Shown here one piece after another: positions 1-8,156 of a stretch of 64,000 nt of DNA. The notes under the pieces were generated by a model. That model saw nothing but the letters and a program-made list of their open reading frames with translations, did no database searches and was not told the DNA's origin. Each line of letters begins with the position of its first letter. Positions within the stretch are counted from its first letter, which is position 1. A program made the position numbers and the translations under genes. Source of the stretch: Variovorax sp. N23 (GTDB lineage Bacteria; Pseudomonadota; Gammaproteobacteria; Burkholderiales; Burkholderiaceae_C); NCBI RefSeq assembly GCF_025486315.1, contig NZ_JAOOPY010000014.1, positions 1-64,000 of the forward strand, in the 5' to 3' direction.

Positions 1-3000
1 CCGCGCACCGAGGTGATCATCGCCAACCCGGCGGGCATCCAGGTCGATGGCGGCGGCTTCATCAACGTGAACCGTGCCACGCTGACCACCGGCACGCCGC
101 AGTTCAACGCCCAGGGCGGGCTCGACAGCTTCGTCGTGCGCGGCGGCAATGTGCGCATCGAGGGTGCGGGGCTGGACGCGGCCAAGACCGACTACGCGGC
201 CATCCTCGCGCGGGCGGTGCAGGTCAATGCGGGCCTCTGGGCGAACGAGCTGAAGGTGGTGACTGGAGCGAACCAGGTCAGCGCGGACAGCAGCCAAGTA
301 AATCCGACAGCCGGCAACGGCGCGGCACCGAGCTTTGCGCTGGACGTGGCGGCACTGGGCGGCATGTACGCCGGCAAGATCACGCTGGTGGGGACCGAGG
401 CGGGGGTGGGCGTGAGGAACGCCGGGCACATCGGTGCGGGGGCCGGCGGACTCGTCGTGACGGCGGCGGGGCGGCTGGAGAACACCGGCACGCTCGAAGG
501 TGCGAAGGTCGAGCTGCGCAGTGCGAGCGACATCGACAACCGGGGCGGGACGATCCGGCAGGCGGGGACGCGGGAGATCAGTGTCACCGCGCCGGTGTTG
601 AGCAATACCCAGGGGGGCTTCATCGGGGCTGAGCCGGTGGCGGCGGATGCGGCATCGGGCACGCCAAGCACCGACGCCGGTGCAACGGGAACGAATACCG
701 GCACCACGCCGACGACCGGCACCACGGCCAGCGCGGCAGGCACGGCAACGACAACAGCGGGCATCACCGAGGCAACTCCGCTGCAGCCAGCGGCAGCCGC
801 CGGCTCGGGTGCGATCGCGGCGACCGGCAGCGTGCTCAACGACGGTGGCCACATCTACGCAGGCGGCGAGATCGCGCTGAACACGCCGCGCATCGACAAC
901 ACCGGCGGCTCATTGAGCGTGGGCACGATGGCCGTCACAGGCGATCGCTTCAGCAACGCGGGCGGCACGCTGAACGTCAGCCGCGACTTCAGCGCGAGCG
1001 TGGGGAGCTTCGACAACAGTGGCGGCACCTTGCAGGCCGGGCGGATCACCATCGATACCACGGGCAGCGTGAGCAACCAGGCCGGCTCGCTGGTCAGCGA
1101 TGCCGACCTGTCGGTTCGGGCCGCCAGCCTGGACAACTCCAGCGCGGGCACTGTGCGTGCCGGCAACGATCTGAACCTGGCGGTGGCAGGCACCTTGCTC
1201 AATGAGGGCAGCATCACGGCAGGCCGGCATGCGTCGGTCACTGCCGCGCGTGTCGACAGCACGGCCAAGGGCGTGCTCGGCGCTGGTGTCCATTCCGACG
1301 GGACACTTGGCCCCACGGGCGACCTGACGGTCACGACCACGCAGACCCTTTCTGCGCACGGCAGCAACCTGGCCGGCGGCAGCGCCGTGCTCCAGGGCGC
1401 GGGCATCGACCTCGATGGCAGTCAGACGCATGCCACCGACCTCACGCTGTCGGCCACGCAGGGCGACATCACGACGCGCGGCGCGACGGTGGTGGCATCG
1501 GGCACCCTGACTGCGACGGCAAACTCGTTCGCCACGCAGACCCTGAGAAACGACAAGGGTGCGATCAGCGCCGGGCAACTCGTGCTGCGCACCGCGAACC
1601 TGTCCAACACCCAAGGCGGTGCCATCGTCCAGACGGGCAACGGCGCCACCGCCATCGAGATCGCCGGCGACATCGACAACAGCGGGGGCAAGCTCACGGC
1701 CGTAGGCGACCTGGCGGCGCGCGCGGGCAGTGCGGTCAAGAACCTCGGGGGCACGATCGCTGCCAACGGCGACGTCCGCCTCGACGCAGGCAGCCTGGCC
1801 AACGCGCAAGGAACGGTCCGCGCCGTTGAGGGCGCCCTGCATGTCGCGACCACGGGCACAACCTCCAACACGGGCGGAACGTTGCAGGCCGCAGGCGCCG
1901 TGGTGCTGCGCAACGCCGGCTTCACGAACAGCGCCGACCTCGTGAACACCGCCGCAGGCCAGGTCATCGGCGACAGCCTGTCGATCGACACCCGAGGGCA
2001 GGCGCTGGACAACCGGCAGGGCACGCTCGCCGCCACCACCACGGTGTCGATCGCCTCCGGCGCCATCGACAACACGGCCGGCCTGTTGCAGTCCGGCGGT
2101 GCCATGGTGATCGACACACACGGCCAGGCCCTGACGAACACCCAGGCGGCGAACTACGAAACGGCCCAGGGCGGCATCACCAGCGCCGGCAGCCTCGACC
2201 TGTCCGCCGGTGCGTTCGACAACACGGGCGGCTTCATCGGGTCGAAGGGCGATCTGCGCGCCAGAACCACCGGCGTCGTCAACGGCACCGGCGGCATCGT
2301 GCTGGGCCAGTCCGCGCTGACCATCGACACGCAGGGCGGCCTGTACGACAACCGGGGCGGTCAGACGCAGAGCGTCGGCGCGCTGCGCATCGATGCGGGG
2401 ACGATCGACAACAGCGGCAGCCTGATTCGCTCGCTGGAGACGGCCACGCTGAATGCCACCACAGTGACCAATGTCAACACGCAAGGCAGCGAGCAGGGCA
2501 TCGAGGGCCGGAACCTCGCGATCAACACCGGGGCGCTGAACAACGCATCGGGCGCCATCCGCGCCGACATCGACACCACCATCATCAGCAGTGGGCAGGT
2601 CGACAACACCGGCGGCCTGATCTCTGCGCGCCGCACGCTGCGCATCGCAGACCCGAACCCGGGCGCGCGGACGCTGGCGATCACCAACACCGGCGGCACG
2701 CTGGTGGCCGACCAGGCCGCGCAGGTGCAGGCGGACTCCCTCAGCGGGGACGGCAAGGTCGTCTCCGGGAAGGACTTGACGCTCGACTTCACCAAGGACC
2801 TCGTGAACAACGGCGAGATCAGTGCCAACGGCAACCTGACCTATGCTTCCAGCGGGAACCTCACCAACAACGGAAAGCTGCTCGCGGGCGGTACCTTGGC
2901 CGTCAGCGGCAACAACGTCGAGAACACCGAGAACGCGGCGATGCGCGGCGACACCACCATCGTCACCGCTGCGGCGACGCTGACCAACCGTGGGTTGATC

Positions 3001-5301
3001 GACGGGACCGACACGCAGATCAACGCGGGTGCGCTGGTGAACGACATCACCGGCCGTATCTATGGCGACCACCTGTCCATCGCAGCGGGGTCGGTGCTGA
3101 ACGAGGGCGACGGCACCCGGGGCGGCACCATCGCCGCGCGCGAACGCCTGGACATCGGCGCGAACACGGTCGTCAACCGGGAGCACGCGCTGATCTTCAG
3201 CGGCAACGACATGGCCATCGGCGGTGCGCTCGATGCCAACCGGCAAGCCGTCGGGCAGGCGGCGCTGATCCACAACGCCAGCGCCACGATCGAGTCGCTG
3301 GGCGACATGCGCCTGTCGGCCGCGACCATCCGCAACAGCAACGAACACCTGAGCGTGCAGCGCGAGGTCGTCTCGAGTGTCCACAAGCAGGAGATCATTC
3401 CTGACGGCGTCACGCAGCCGCGCCCGGCCTCCGACTACGTCAGCCCCGACGGCAAGTGGATCTACCTGAAGCTTCATCCGGAGAAGTACGGCCAGCGTCA
3501 GATCGCCGCGCCGACCAGCGTCACGACGCAGAACTGCTCAGGCTCCGGCGACAGCGCGAGCTGCGAAGACCCGGTCACCACCACCGAGCCGCGCGACTCG
3601 GCGCGCTTCGCGGAGTTCAAAGTCACCCCACCCACGCAGGCGCCTATGCCGATGCCGCAGGACTTCGGGTGCTCGCCCTTGGGCACCTGCCCGGCCTACG
3701 AAGCGGCCTACACCGCATGGAACGAGAGCTACACCACCGCCCTCGCGCAGCTGACCACCGCCATCGCCGCCTACAACGCCGAAGTCAACGCGGACAACGC
3801 CACCCAGCAGATCGCCCGCGCCTGGACCGACTTCGACTACACCGAGACGCTCAGCCACGACGTCATCGCCCACACCGACCCCGCGAAGATCGTCGCGGGC
3901 GGCGACATGACGCTCAGCGGGCAGTTGATCAACAGCGACAGCCAGGTGTTGGCCGGCGGCACGATCACGACCGACCACGCACCGCAGAACCAGCAGACCC
4001 AGGGCGCGGAAGTGCTCAGCCGGAACGGCAAGTCGATCTACCGGTATTGGGAGCACCATGGCGGCCTGAATGGCGGCACCGACTGGTCTGCCGTCGAGTC
4101 CGCCTACGCCCCCGCCGACAGCGTCACCACCTTCGCGCTCCCAGGCTGGCGCTACGTAGCGGGCACCACGGCCACCAGCCACGACAAGCCGCCGGCTGCT
4201 GGCGGCGTGTCGGTCGCCGACCACGGCAGCGCCGCGGGCACCGGCACCGCCTCGGGCCGAGGCCGAACCTTCACCGAGGTGCCATCGACGGTCAAGGCCC
4301 CCGACGCCGGCAGCGCCGCCACCGGTGCAACGCTCGTCGTGCGCACCAGCACGCCCGACACCGCGCTGCCCTCGGCCAGCCTGTTCCGCACCAGCGCGAC
4401 AGGCCACTACCTGATCGAGACCGACCCGCGCTTCGCCAGCTACCGCGGCTGGCTGTCCAGCGACTACCTGCTCGATGCCCTGGGCCTGGACCCGAACAAC
4501 ACGCTCAAGCGCCTGGGCGATGGCTTCTACGAGCAGAAGCTCATCCGCGAGCAGATCGCCCAGCTCACCGGCTACCGCTACCTGGGCGGCTTCACCAGCG
4601 ACACCGACCAGTACACCGCCCTGATGAACGCGGGCGTGACCTTTGCGCAGGCCTACGGCCTGCGGCCCGGCATCGGCCTGAGCGCGGCGCAGATGGCGCA
4701 ACTCACCAGCGACATCGTCTGGCTGGTCGAGCGCGAGGTGACCCTGGCCGACGGCAGCACCCAGCGCGTGCTGGTGCCCCAGGTGTACGTGCGCGTGAAG
4801 CAGGGGGACATCGACGGCTCGGGCGGGCTCCTGTCGGCGGACGCCCTCGTGATCAAAGGCGGTGCCGACGGCAAGGGCGCCGGCGACCTGCTGAACACCG
4901 GCACCCTCGCCGGGCGCACGCTGGTGTCCATCAACGCAGACAACGTCAACAACCTGGGCGGGCGCATTGCAGGCGGCAGCGTGGGCATCCTTCCCGATCG
5001 ATCTGGTGTGTTAGTGCTCTTCAAGGCTGACGACGCCCCGCAAGGGGAGCTCATGCACTATGCACCCCCCAACAACGCCGCGATCTTCAACGCCGATGGC
5101 TCACTTCGATTTCAGTTGCCGAATCCCTTCGGCGCATCCGGCAGTTTCCGCGCCGTGCTGCGCAACCGTCGCCCCGATGGCGCCATCGAGTTGGGCGTGC
5201 GCGTGTGTCCAATGAGCTACCCGGTGTGCGAAACGGTTTATGTGCTCGACGGCAGTACGCCCGACATCAGCAAGCAAATGCCGCGCTGGGTTCGAGACTG
5301 A
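1..5301 (+). CDS. Two-partner secretion exoprotein, FHA/CdiA family (5' partial, 3' truncated)
   Basis: Large secreted beta-helical adhesin or contact-dependent-inhibition (CDI) exoprotein. The reading frame is open to the first base, so the gene starts outside the window. The first codons already lie in the TPS secretion domain (EVIIANPAGI, a variant of the NPNG-type motif). About 1,000 residues of FHA-1 repeats follow, rich in LDN, NTGG and AGxxL patterns. Near residues 1120-1260 is a spacer with Cys pairs, then the conserved CdiA-like block HYLIETDPRFASYRGWLSSD (about residue 1475) that precedes FHA-2. FHA-like sequence stops near base 4985 (GGRIAGGSVGI). The last ~105 codons are unrelated and end at a TGA. 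No YP/PT domain or C-terminal toxin follows in frame, so this is probably a truncated, possibly non-functional product. No TpsB/CdiB partner lies in the window. Confidence 0.85.
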   Translation, partial: PRTEVIIANPAGIQVDGGGFINVNRATLTTGTPQFNAQGGLDSFVVRGGNVRIEGAGLDAAKTDYAAILARAVQVNAGLWANELKVVTGANQVSADSSQVNPTAGNGAAPSFALDVAALGGMYAGKITLVGTEAGVGVRNAGHIGAGAGGLVVTAAGRLENTGTLEGAKVELRSASDIDNRGGTIRQAGTREISVTAPVLSNTQGGFIGAEPVAADAASGTPSTDAGATGTNTGTTPTTGTTASAAGTATTTAGITEATPLQPAAAAGSGAIAATGSVLNDGGHIYAGGEIALNTPRIDNTGGSLSVGTMAVTGDRFSNAGGTLNVSRDFSASVGSFDNSGGTLQAGRITIDTTGSVSNQAGSLVSDADLSVRAASLDNSSAGTVRAGNDLNLAVAGTLLNEGSITAGRHASVTAARVDSTAKGVLGAGVHSDGTLGPTGDLTVTTTQTLSAHGSNLAGGSAVLQGAGIDLDGSQTHATDLTLSATQGDITTRGATVVASGTLTATANSFATQTLRNDKGAISAGQLVLRTANLSNTQGGAIVQTGNGATAIEIAGDIDNSGGKLTAVGDLAARAGSAVKNLGGTIAANGDVRLDAGSLANAQGTVRAVEGALHVATTGTTSNTGGTLQAAGAVVLRNAGFTNSADLVNTAAGQVIGDSLSIDTRGQALDNRQGTLAATTTVSIASGAIDNTAGLLQSGGAMVIDTHGQALTNTQAANYETAQGGITSAGSLDLSAGAFDNTGGFIGSKGDLRARTTGVVNGTGGIVLGQSALTIDTQGGLYDNRGGQTQSVGALRIDAGTIDNSGSLIRSLETATLNATTVTNVNTQGSEQGIEGRNLAINTGALNNASGAIRADIDTTIISSGQVDNTGGLISARRTLRIADPNPGARTLAITNTGGTLVADQAAQVQADSLSGDGKVVSGKDLTLDFTKDLVNNGEISANGNLTYASSGNLTNNGKLLAGGTLAVSGNNVENTENAAMRGDTTIVTAAATLTNRGLIDGTDTQINAGALVNDITGRIYGDHLSIAAGSVLNEGDGTRGGTIAARERLDIGANTVVNREHALIFSGNDMAIGGALDANRQAVGQAALIHNASATIESLGDMRLSAATIRNSNEHLSVQREVVSSVHKQEIIPDGVTQPRPASDYVSPDGKWIYLKLHPEKYGQRQIAAPTSVTTQNCSGSGDSASCEDPVTTTEPRDSARFAEFKVTPPTQAPMPMPQDFGCSPLGTCPAYEAAYTAWNESYTTALAQLTTAIAAYNAEVNADNATQQIARAWTDFDYTETLSHDVIAHTDPAKIVAGGDMTLSGQLINSDSQVLAGGTITTDHAPQNQQTQGAEVLSRNGKSIYRYWEHHGGLNGGTDWSAVESAYAPADSVTTFALPGWRYVAGTTATSHDKPPAAGGVSVADHGSAAGTGTASGRGRTFTEVPSTVKAPDAGSAATGATLVVRTSTPDTALPSASLFRTSATGHYLIETDPRFASYRGWLSSDYLLDALGLDPNNTLKRLGDGFYEQKLIREQIAQLTGYRYLGGFTSDTDQYTALMNAGVTFAQAYGLRPGIGLSAAQMAQLTSDIVWLVEREVTLADGSTQRVLVPQVYVRVKQGDIDGSGGLLSADALVIKGGADGKGAGDLLNTGTLAGRTLVSINADNVNNLGGRIAGGSVGILPDRSGVLVLFKADDAPQGELMHYAPPNNAAIFNADGSLRFQLPNPFGASGSFRAVLRNRRPDGAIELGVRVCPMSYPVCETVYVLDGSTPDISKQMPRWVRD
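4986..5301 (+). other. Foreign in-frame tail on the FHA-like protein; possible orphan cargo or immunity ORF
   Basis: After the last FHA-like residues the frame continues with about 105 codons lacking beta-helix repeats (begins LPDRSGVLVLFKADD, contains a CPMSYPVC segment, ends ISKQMPRWVRD). An internal ATG at 5053 has a purine-rich AAGGGGAG just upstream, so an 82-residue protein could be made independently. Small unrelated ORFs dropped into the 3' part of cdiA-like genes are typical of orphan toxin/immunity cassettes; that assignment here is inference from position only. I do not recognise the family. Confidence 0.4.
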
Positions 5302-5671
5302 TGCTCACAGACCTGATGGTCACCACCACTCTACCGCCATTGGGAGCACTGCGGCGGCCGAACGGCTTCACCATCGAACTGGGCATGAGCCAGGGCAAGG
5401 GCAAGGGCAAGGACGACGGCAGCGAGGTCGGCACCAACAACACGCATGTGAGCGGCGGCAAGGCGGTGAACGTGACGAGTGGCGGGACCTGACCCTCAAG
5501 GGCGCCGTCATCGATGCACCGAAGGTCACGGCCGACGTGGGCGGCAACCTCAGCATCGAGAGCCTGCAGGACACCAGCAGCCAGGTCTCCAAGCAGAACA
5601 GCTCCGTCAACCTGACCGCCGACAACGCCATCCACGCCGCGCCCGCCTTCGCCCCACACATCAAAGGAGTG
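5301..5671 (+). pseudogene. FHA-2 remnant with a one-base frameshift
   Basis: Starts with an ATG overlapping the upstream stop (ATGA at 5300-5303 region). Codons to 5492 encode a typical CdiA/FHA-2 stretch (NGFTIELGMSQGKGKGKDD, then NTHVSGGKAVNVTSGG) and hit a TGA. The adjacent frame then continues with DLTLKGAVIDAPKVTADV and GGNLSIESLQDTSSQVSK, also canonical FHA-2. Adding one G to the GGG run at 5484-5486 restores SGGDLTLKG, so a single-base deletion is the simplest explanation. FHA similarity fades near 5600. The several hundred FHA-2 residues expected between this piece and the upstream ORF are missing. Confidence 0.75.
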
Positions 5672-5674
5672 ATG

Positions 5675-6253
5675 ATGAAAAAGAAAATACTTGCGGCGCT
5701 TCTGCCGTGCTGCCTGCTGACGGCGTGCTACACGCCCTACATAGCCCCGCCCTACAAGCTGGCCCAAGGGGCGAAAACCGCCACGATCCTGATCCCAGCG
5801 CCGTTTGCGCCAGGCCAATACGACTACTCCAGCGTGTCTAGACGCGAGTTGAAATGCGATGCCAACAACGCGGTCGTCAACCCCGCGCCGTATTCAGGCG
5901 AGTTAGCCAGATTTTCCAAAAAGGAAAACAGCGCCGCTGAGTTGAGTGTTGGAGCCGGGTACGCGCAATACGACTTCGCGATCCGCGTTCGAGATCGGAG
6001 CTGCGGATTTCCGTTTTGGGCGAAGCTCGAAGCGGGCCACAGCTACGAGATGGTCTTGAAATACGTCTACGAGGGCAACTGGCCTCTCACCAAGCAGTCT
6101 TGCACCGCAACGGTGAAGGATCGCCAGAGCGGCGAGACCATCTTGCTTTCAAAGTTCGACGACCCGCCCGAGGAAAACGATCCGCGCTGCACTTCGCCGG
6201 CTGGCCCCGCGCAAGGAACACCCACACTATCGCGTGGAGCGGGGATGATGTAG
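5675..6253 (+). CDS. Small lipoprotein of unknown function, orphan in the FHA locus
   Basis: 192-residue predicted lipoprotein. The N-terminus is a short lysine-rich, hydrophobic signal (MKKKILAALLPCCLLTAC) with lipobox LTAC, so lipidation at Cys18 is expected. The mature part has four further cysteines (KCDANN, SCGFPFW, SCTATV, RCTSPAG) that could form disulfides. The start at 5675 is preferred over the tandem ATG at 5672 because AAAGGAG sits at a better distance. Base composition is visibly less GC-rich than neighbouring genes, as in a transferred cassette. It could be an orphan immunity or accessory lipoprotein of a CDI-type locus; that is inference from position. The 156 bases after it, up to rnpB, hold no recognisable gene. 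Confidence 0.6.
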   Translation: MKKKILAALLPCCLLTACYTPYIAPPYKLAQGAKTATILIPAPFAPGQYDYSSVSRRELKCDANNAVVNPAPYSGELARFSKKENSAAELSVGAGYAQYDFAIRVRDRSCGFPFWAKLEAGHSYEMVLKYVYEGNWPLTKQSCTATVKDRQSGETILLSKFDDPPEENDPRCTSPAGPAQGTPTLSRGAGMM

Positions 6254-6409
6254 CAATCGGCGGCACGGGCCGATGACGACATTGGTAAAGCCGTGGGAGC
6301 CGAATGGGCGCTTATCTGTTCTAGCGCTACGCGGGCTATGCGGCAGAGCCACAGAACGGCTTCGCCCTGGAGCGCCTGCAGCACACGCGTGCCCGCGACC
6401 TGGAAAAAA

Positions 6410-6782
6410 GTGTGAAGCCCGCCGATAAGCCGGATTCTGTGCACCGGCTCCGTCTTGCGACGATGCCGGCGTGACCGCCATTACTCTGGGCCGCCGGTCG
6501 CCCGGACGGCTCGATGCCACCTACCCGCCAGCTCCGCGGAACCACGTCAACGCTGGCCTATTTGGTGTTGCTGCGCGCAGAGATTGCCCGTTTCACCCGG
6601 ATCGGGGTTGCCCCTTCACCGACTCGTCTCTGTTGCTCTGATCCTCACCTCACGGTGGAGAGTCGTTAACTCCTGCGCTGTCCTGTGCAGTCCGGACGTT
6701 CCTCCAGTGCGGTCTTTCGACACGATGCCCGAAGGCAGAGCGTCCCTTTCGGGCTTGCACCAGCGGCGGTCTGGCGTGCTTC
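6410..6782 (-). ncRNA. rnpB: RNase P RNA, bacterial class A
   Basis: Catalytic RNA of RNase P, which matures tRNA 5' ends. Read on the minus strand it begins GAAGCACGCCAGACCGCCGC and contains the universal core block GGAGGAACGTCCGGACTGC (P3/P4 side), GCAACAGAGA, the GGTGAAGG..GGGTGAAACGG segment, CCAAATAGG, GGGTAGG, and the 3' signature CAGAATCCGGCTTATCGGC. These match the conserved landmarks of E. coli M1 RNA in order. The 3' end is followed by a T-rich run at 6404-6409. A -10-like GATAAT lies at 6792-6797 on the minus strand. Ends are estimated to within a few bases. Confidence 0.95.
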
Positions 6783-6847
6783 ACAGGACGGATTATCTCG
6801 CGACAATGCCCCCTTCCCGTTTTCGTCCACACCAGGAGACCGAAATC

Positions 6848-7777
6848 ATGAAAGCCCAGAACATTCTCGAGACCATTGGCCGCACGCCGCACATCCGCAT
6901 CCAGAAGCTTTTCGCCGGCACGGCCAAGGGCACGCAGCAGGTGTGGATCAAGTCCGAGCGCGCGAACCCCGGCGGCTCGATCAAGGACCGCATCGCGCTC
7001 GCGATGGTCGAAGACGCCGAGCGCTCCGGCGCGCTCAAGCCGGGCGGCACCATCATCGAACCGACCTCTGGCAACACCGGCATCGGGCTGGCGATGGTCG
7101 CAGCCGTCAAGGGCTACAAGCTGGTGCTGGTGATGCCCGACTCGATGTCCGTCGAGCGCCGCCGCCTGATGCTGGCCTACGGCGCCAGCTTCGACCTGAC
7201 ACCGCGCGCCGGCGGCATGAAGGCGTCGATCGCCCGCGCCGAAGAGCTGGTCGCGAGCACACCCAACAGCTGGATGCCGCAGCAGTTCAACAACCCGGCC
7301 AACGTGGCAGTGCATGTGCGCACCACGGCCGAGGAGATCGCGGCCGACTTCCCCGACGGCCTCGACGCGATCATCACGGGCGTGGGCACCGGTGGCCACA
7401 TCACGGGCGTGGCGAAGGTGCTGAAAGCGAGGTGGCCGGCGCTGAAGGTCTACGCGGTCGAGCCGGTCGCGTCGCCGGTGCTGTCGGGTGGTGCGCCCTC
7501 GCCGCACCCCATCCAGGGCATCGGTGCGGGCTTCGTGCCGAAGATTCTCGACATGGCGTTGCTCGACGGCGTGATCCAGGTCGACGCCGACCCGGCGCGC
7601 GAGATGGCGCGCCGCTCGGCCCGCGAAGAAGGCATGTTGGTCGGCATCTCGTCCGGCGCCACGCTGGCCGCCATCGCGCAGAAGCTGCCCGAGCTGGCCG
7701 ACGACGCGGTGGTGCTGGGCTTCAACTACGACACGGGCGAGCGCTACCTGTCGGTCGAAGGTTTCCTGCCGGCTTGA
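6848..7777 (+). CDS. cysK: Cysteine synthase A (O-acetylserine sulfhydrylase)
   Basis: PLP-dependent enzyme making L-cysteine from O-acetylserine and sulfide in the cytoplasm; 309 residues, the usual family length. The PLP Schiff-base lysine is K46 in NPGGSIKDR. The substrate loop TSGNTG is at residues 73-78, and the phosphate-binding loop is GTGGHITG. The start at 6848 follows CAGGAGACCGAAATC, a good ribosome site. The frame is open further upstream, but that part overlaps rnpB on the other strand and does not resemble cysteine synthase. CysM would be the alternative; the overall motifs fit CysK better. Confidence 0.93.
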   Translation: MKAQNILETIGRTPHIRIQKLFAGTAKGTQQVWIKSERANPGGSIKDRIALAMVEDAERSGALKPGGTIIEPTSGNTGIGLAMVAAVKGYKLVLVMPDSMSVERRRLMLAYGASFDLTPRAGGMKASIARAEELVASTPNSWMPQQFNNPANVAVHVRTTAEEIAADFPDGLDAIITGVGTGGHITGVAKVLKARWPALKVYAVEPVASPVLSGGAPSPHPIQGIGAGFVPKILDMALLDGVIQVDADPAREMARRSAREEGMLVGISSGATLAAIAQKLPELADDAVVLGFNYDTGERYLSVEGFLPA

Positions 7778-7796
7778 GCGCTCGCTCTGGTCACGG

Positions 7797-7985
7797 TCAG
7801 TGGCGCGACCCGAGCATGCCCCAGAGGTTGCAGTTCCCCGGGCAATACAAGGCCGCGGGGCTGGCGGCAATGCCGGGGGCCGGTGCGGCGGCCGCGCCCT
7901 CGCGCGTGCTGTCCGGCAAGGGCGTTCCGCTCATGGCGAGGGCGGCGACGCCGCTGACGACCAACGCTTTCGTGACGATGAGCAT
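7797..7985 (-). CDS. Small secreted peptide (62 aa), unknown function
   Basis: Short ORF convergent with cysK. It has a strong ribosome site (CAGGAGA, 5-6 bases before ATG) and a predicted signal peptide (MLIVTKALVVSGVAALAMSG). The mature region is rich in Ala and Pro, then ends with a compact YCPGNCNLWGMLGSRH tail whose two cysteines are three residues apart. It is too short to place in a family. The signal sequence, ribosome site and separate strand support a real gene; envelope location is inferred. Confidence 0.55.
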   Translation of the reverse strand: MLIVTKALVVSGVAALAMSGTPLPDSTREGAAAAPAPGIAASPAALYCPGNCNLWGMLGSRH

Positions 7986-8156
7986 GGGTGTCTCCTGCAG
8001 TGATCGTTCGACGCACCCAAGATAGGCCCGTGGGACGCGCGATGCACCCGTAGTTTCCCGGCGGACTTTCGGCCCCGCGCGGCGCCGGAACGGCGGCCTC
8101 CCTACAATACCGGCCTCCGGTCCCGCCACCTGCCCGATCATCACGGGCCGCACGCC

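Noticed and set aside
910-3477. 855-codon open frame on the minus strand inside the FHA-like gene
   Set aside because: It mirrors the repetitive GC-rich FHA coding sequence, has low-complexity composition without domains, and FHA similarity of the plus strand is clear.
3456-5030. Second plus-strand open frame of 524 codons overlapping the FHA-like ORF
   Set aside because: Arg/Pro-rich composition typical of a shifted frame; the primary frame carries the conserved CdiA block.
6254-6409. Possible further FHA or cargo ORF before rnpB
   Set aside because: Short frames are broken by stops (for example a TAG after MGAYLF) and no family pattern emerges; left unassigned.
6455-6847. N-terminal extension of the cysteine synthase frame
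   Set aside because: It lies over rnpB on the opposite strand and shows no protein similarity; the ATG at 6848 has a good ribosome site.
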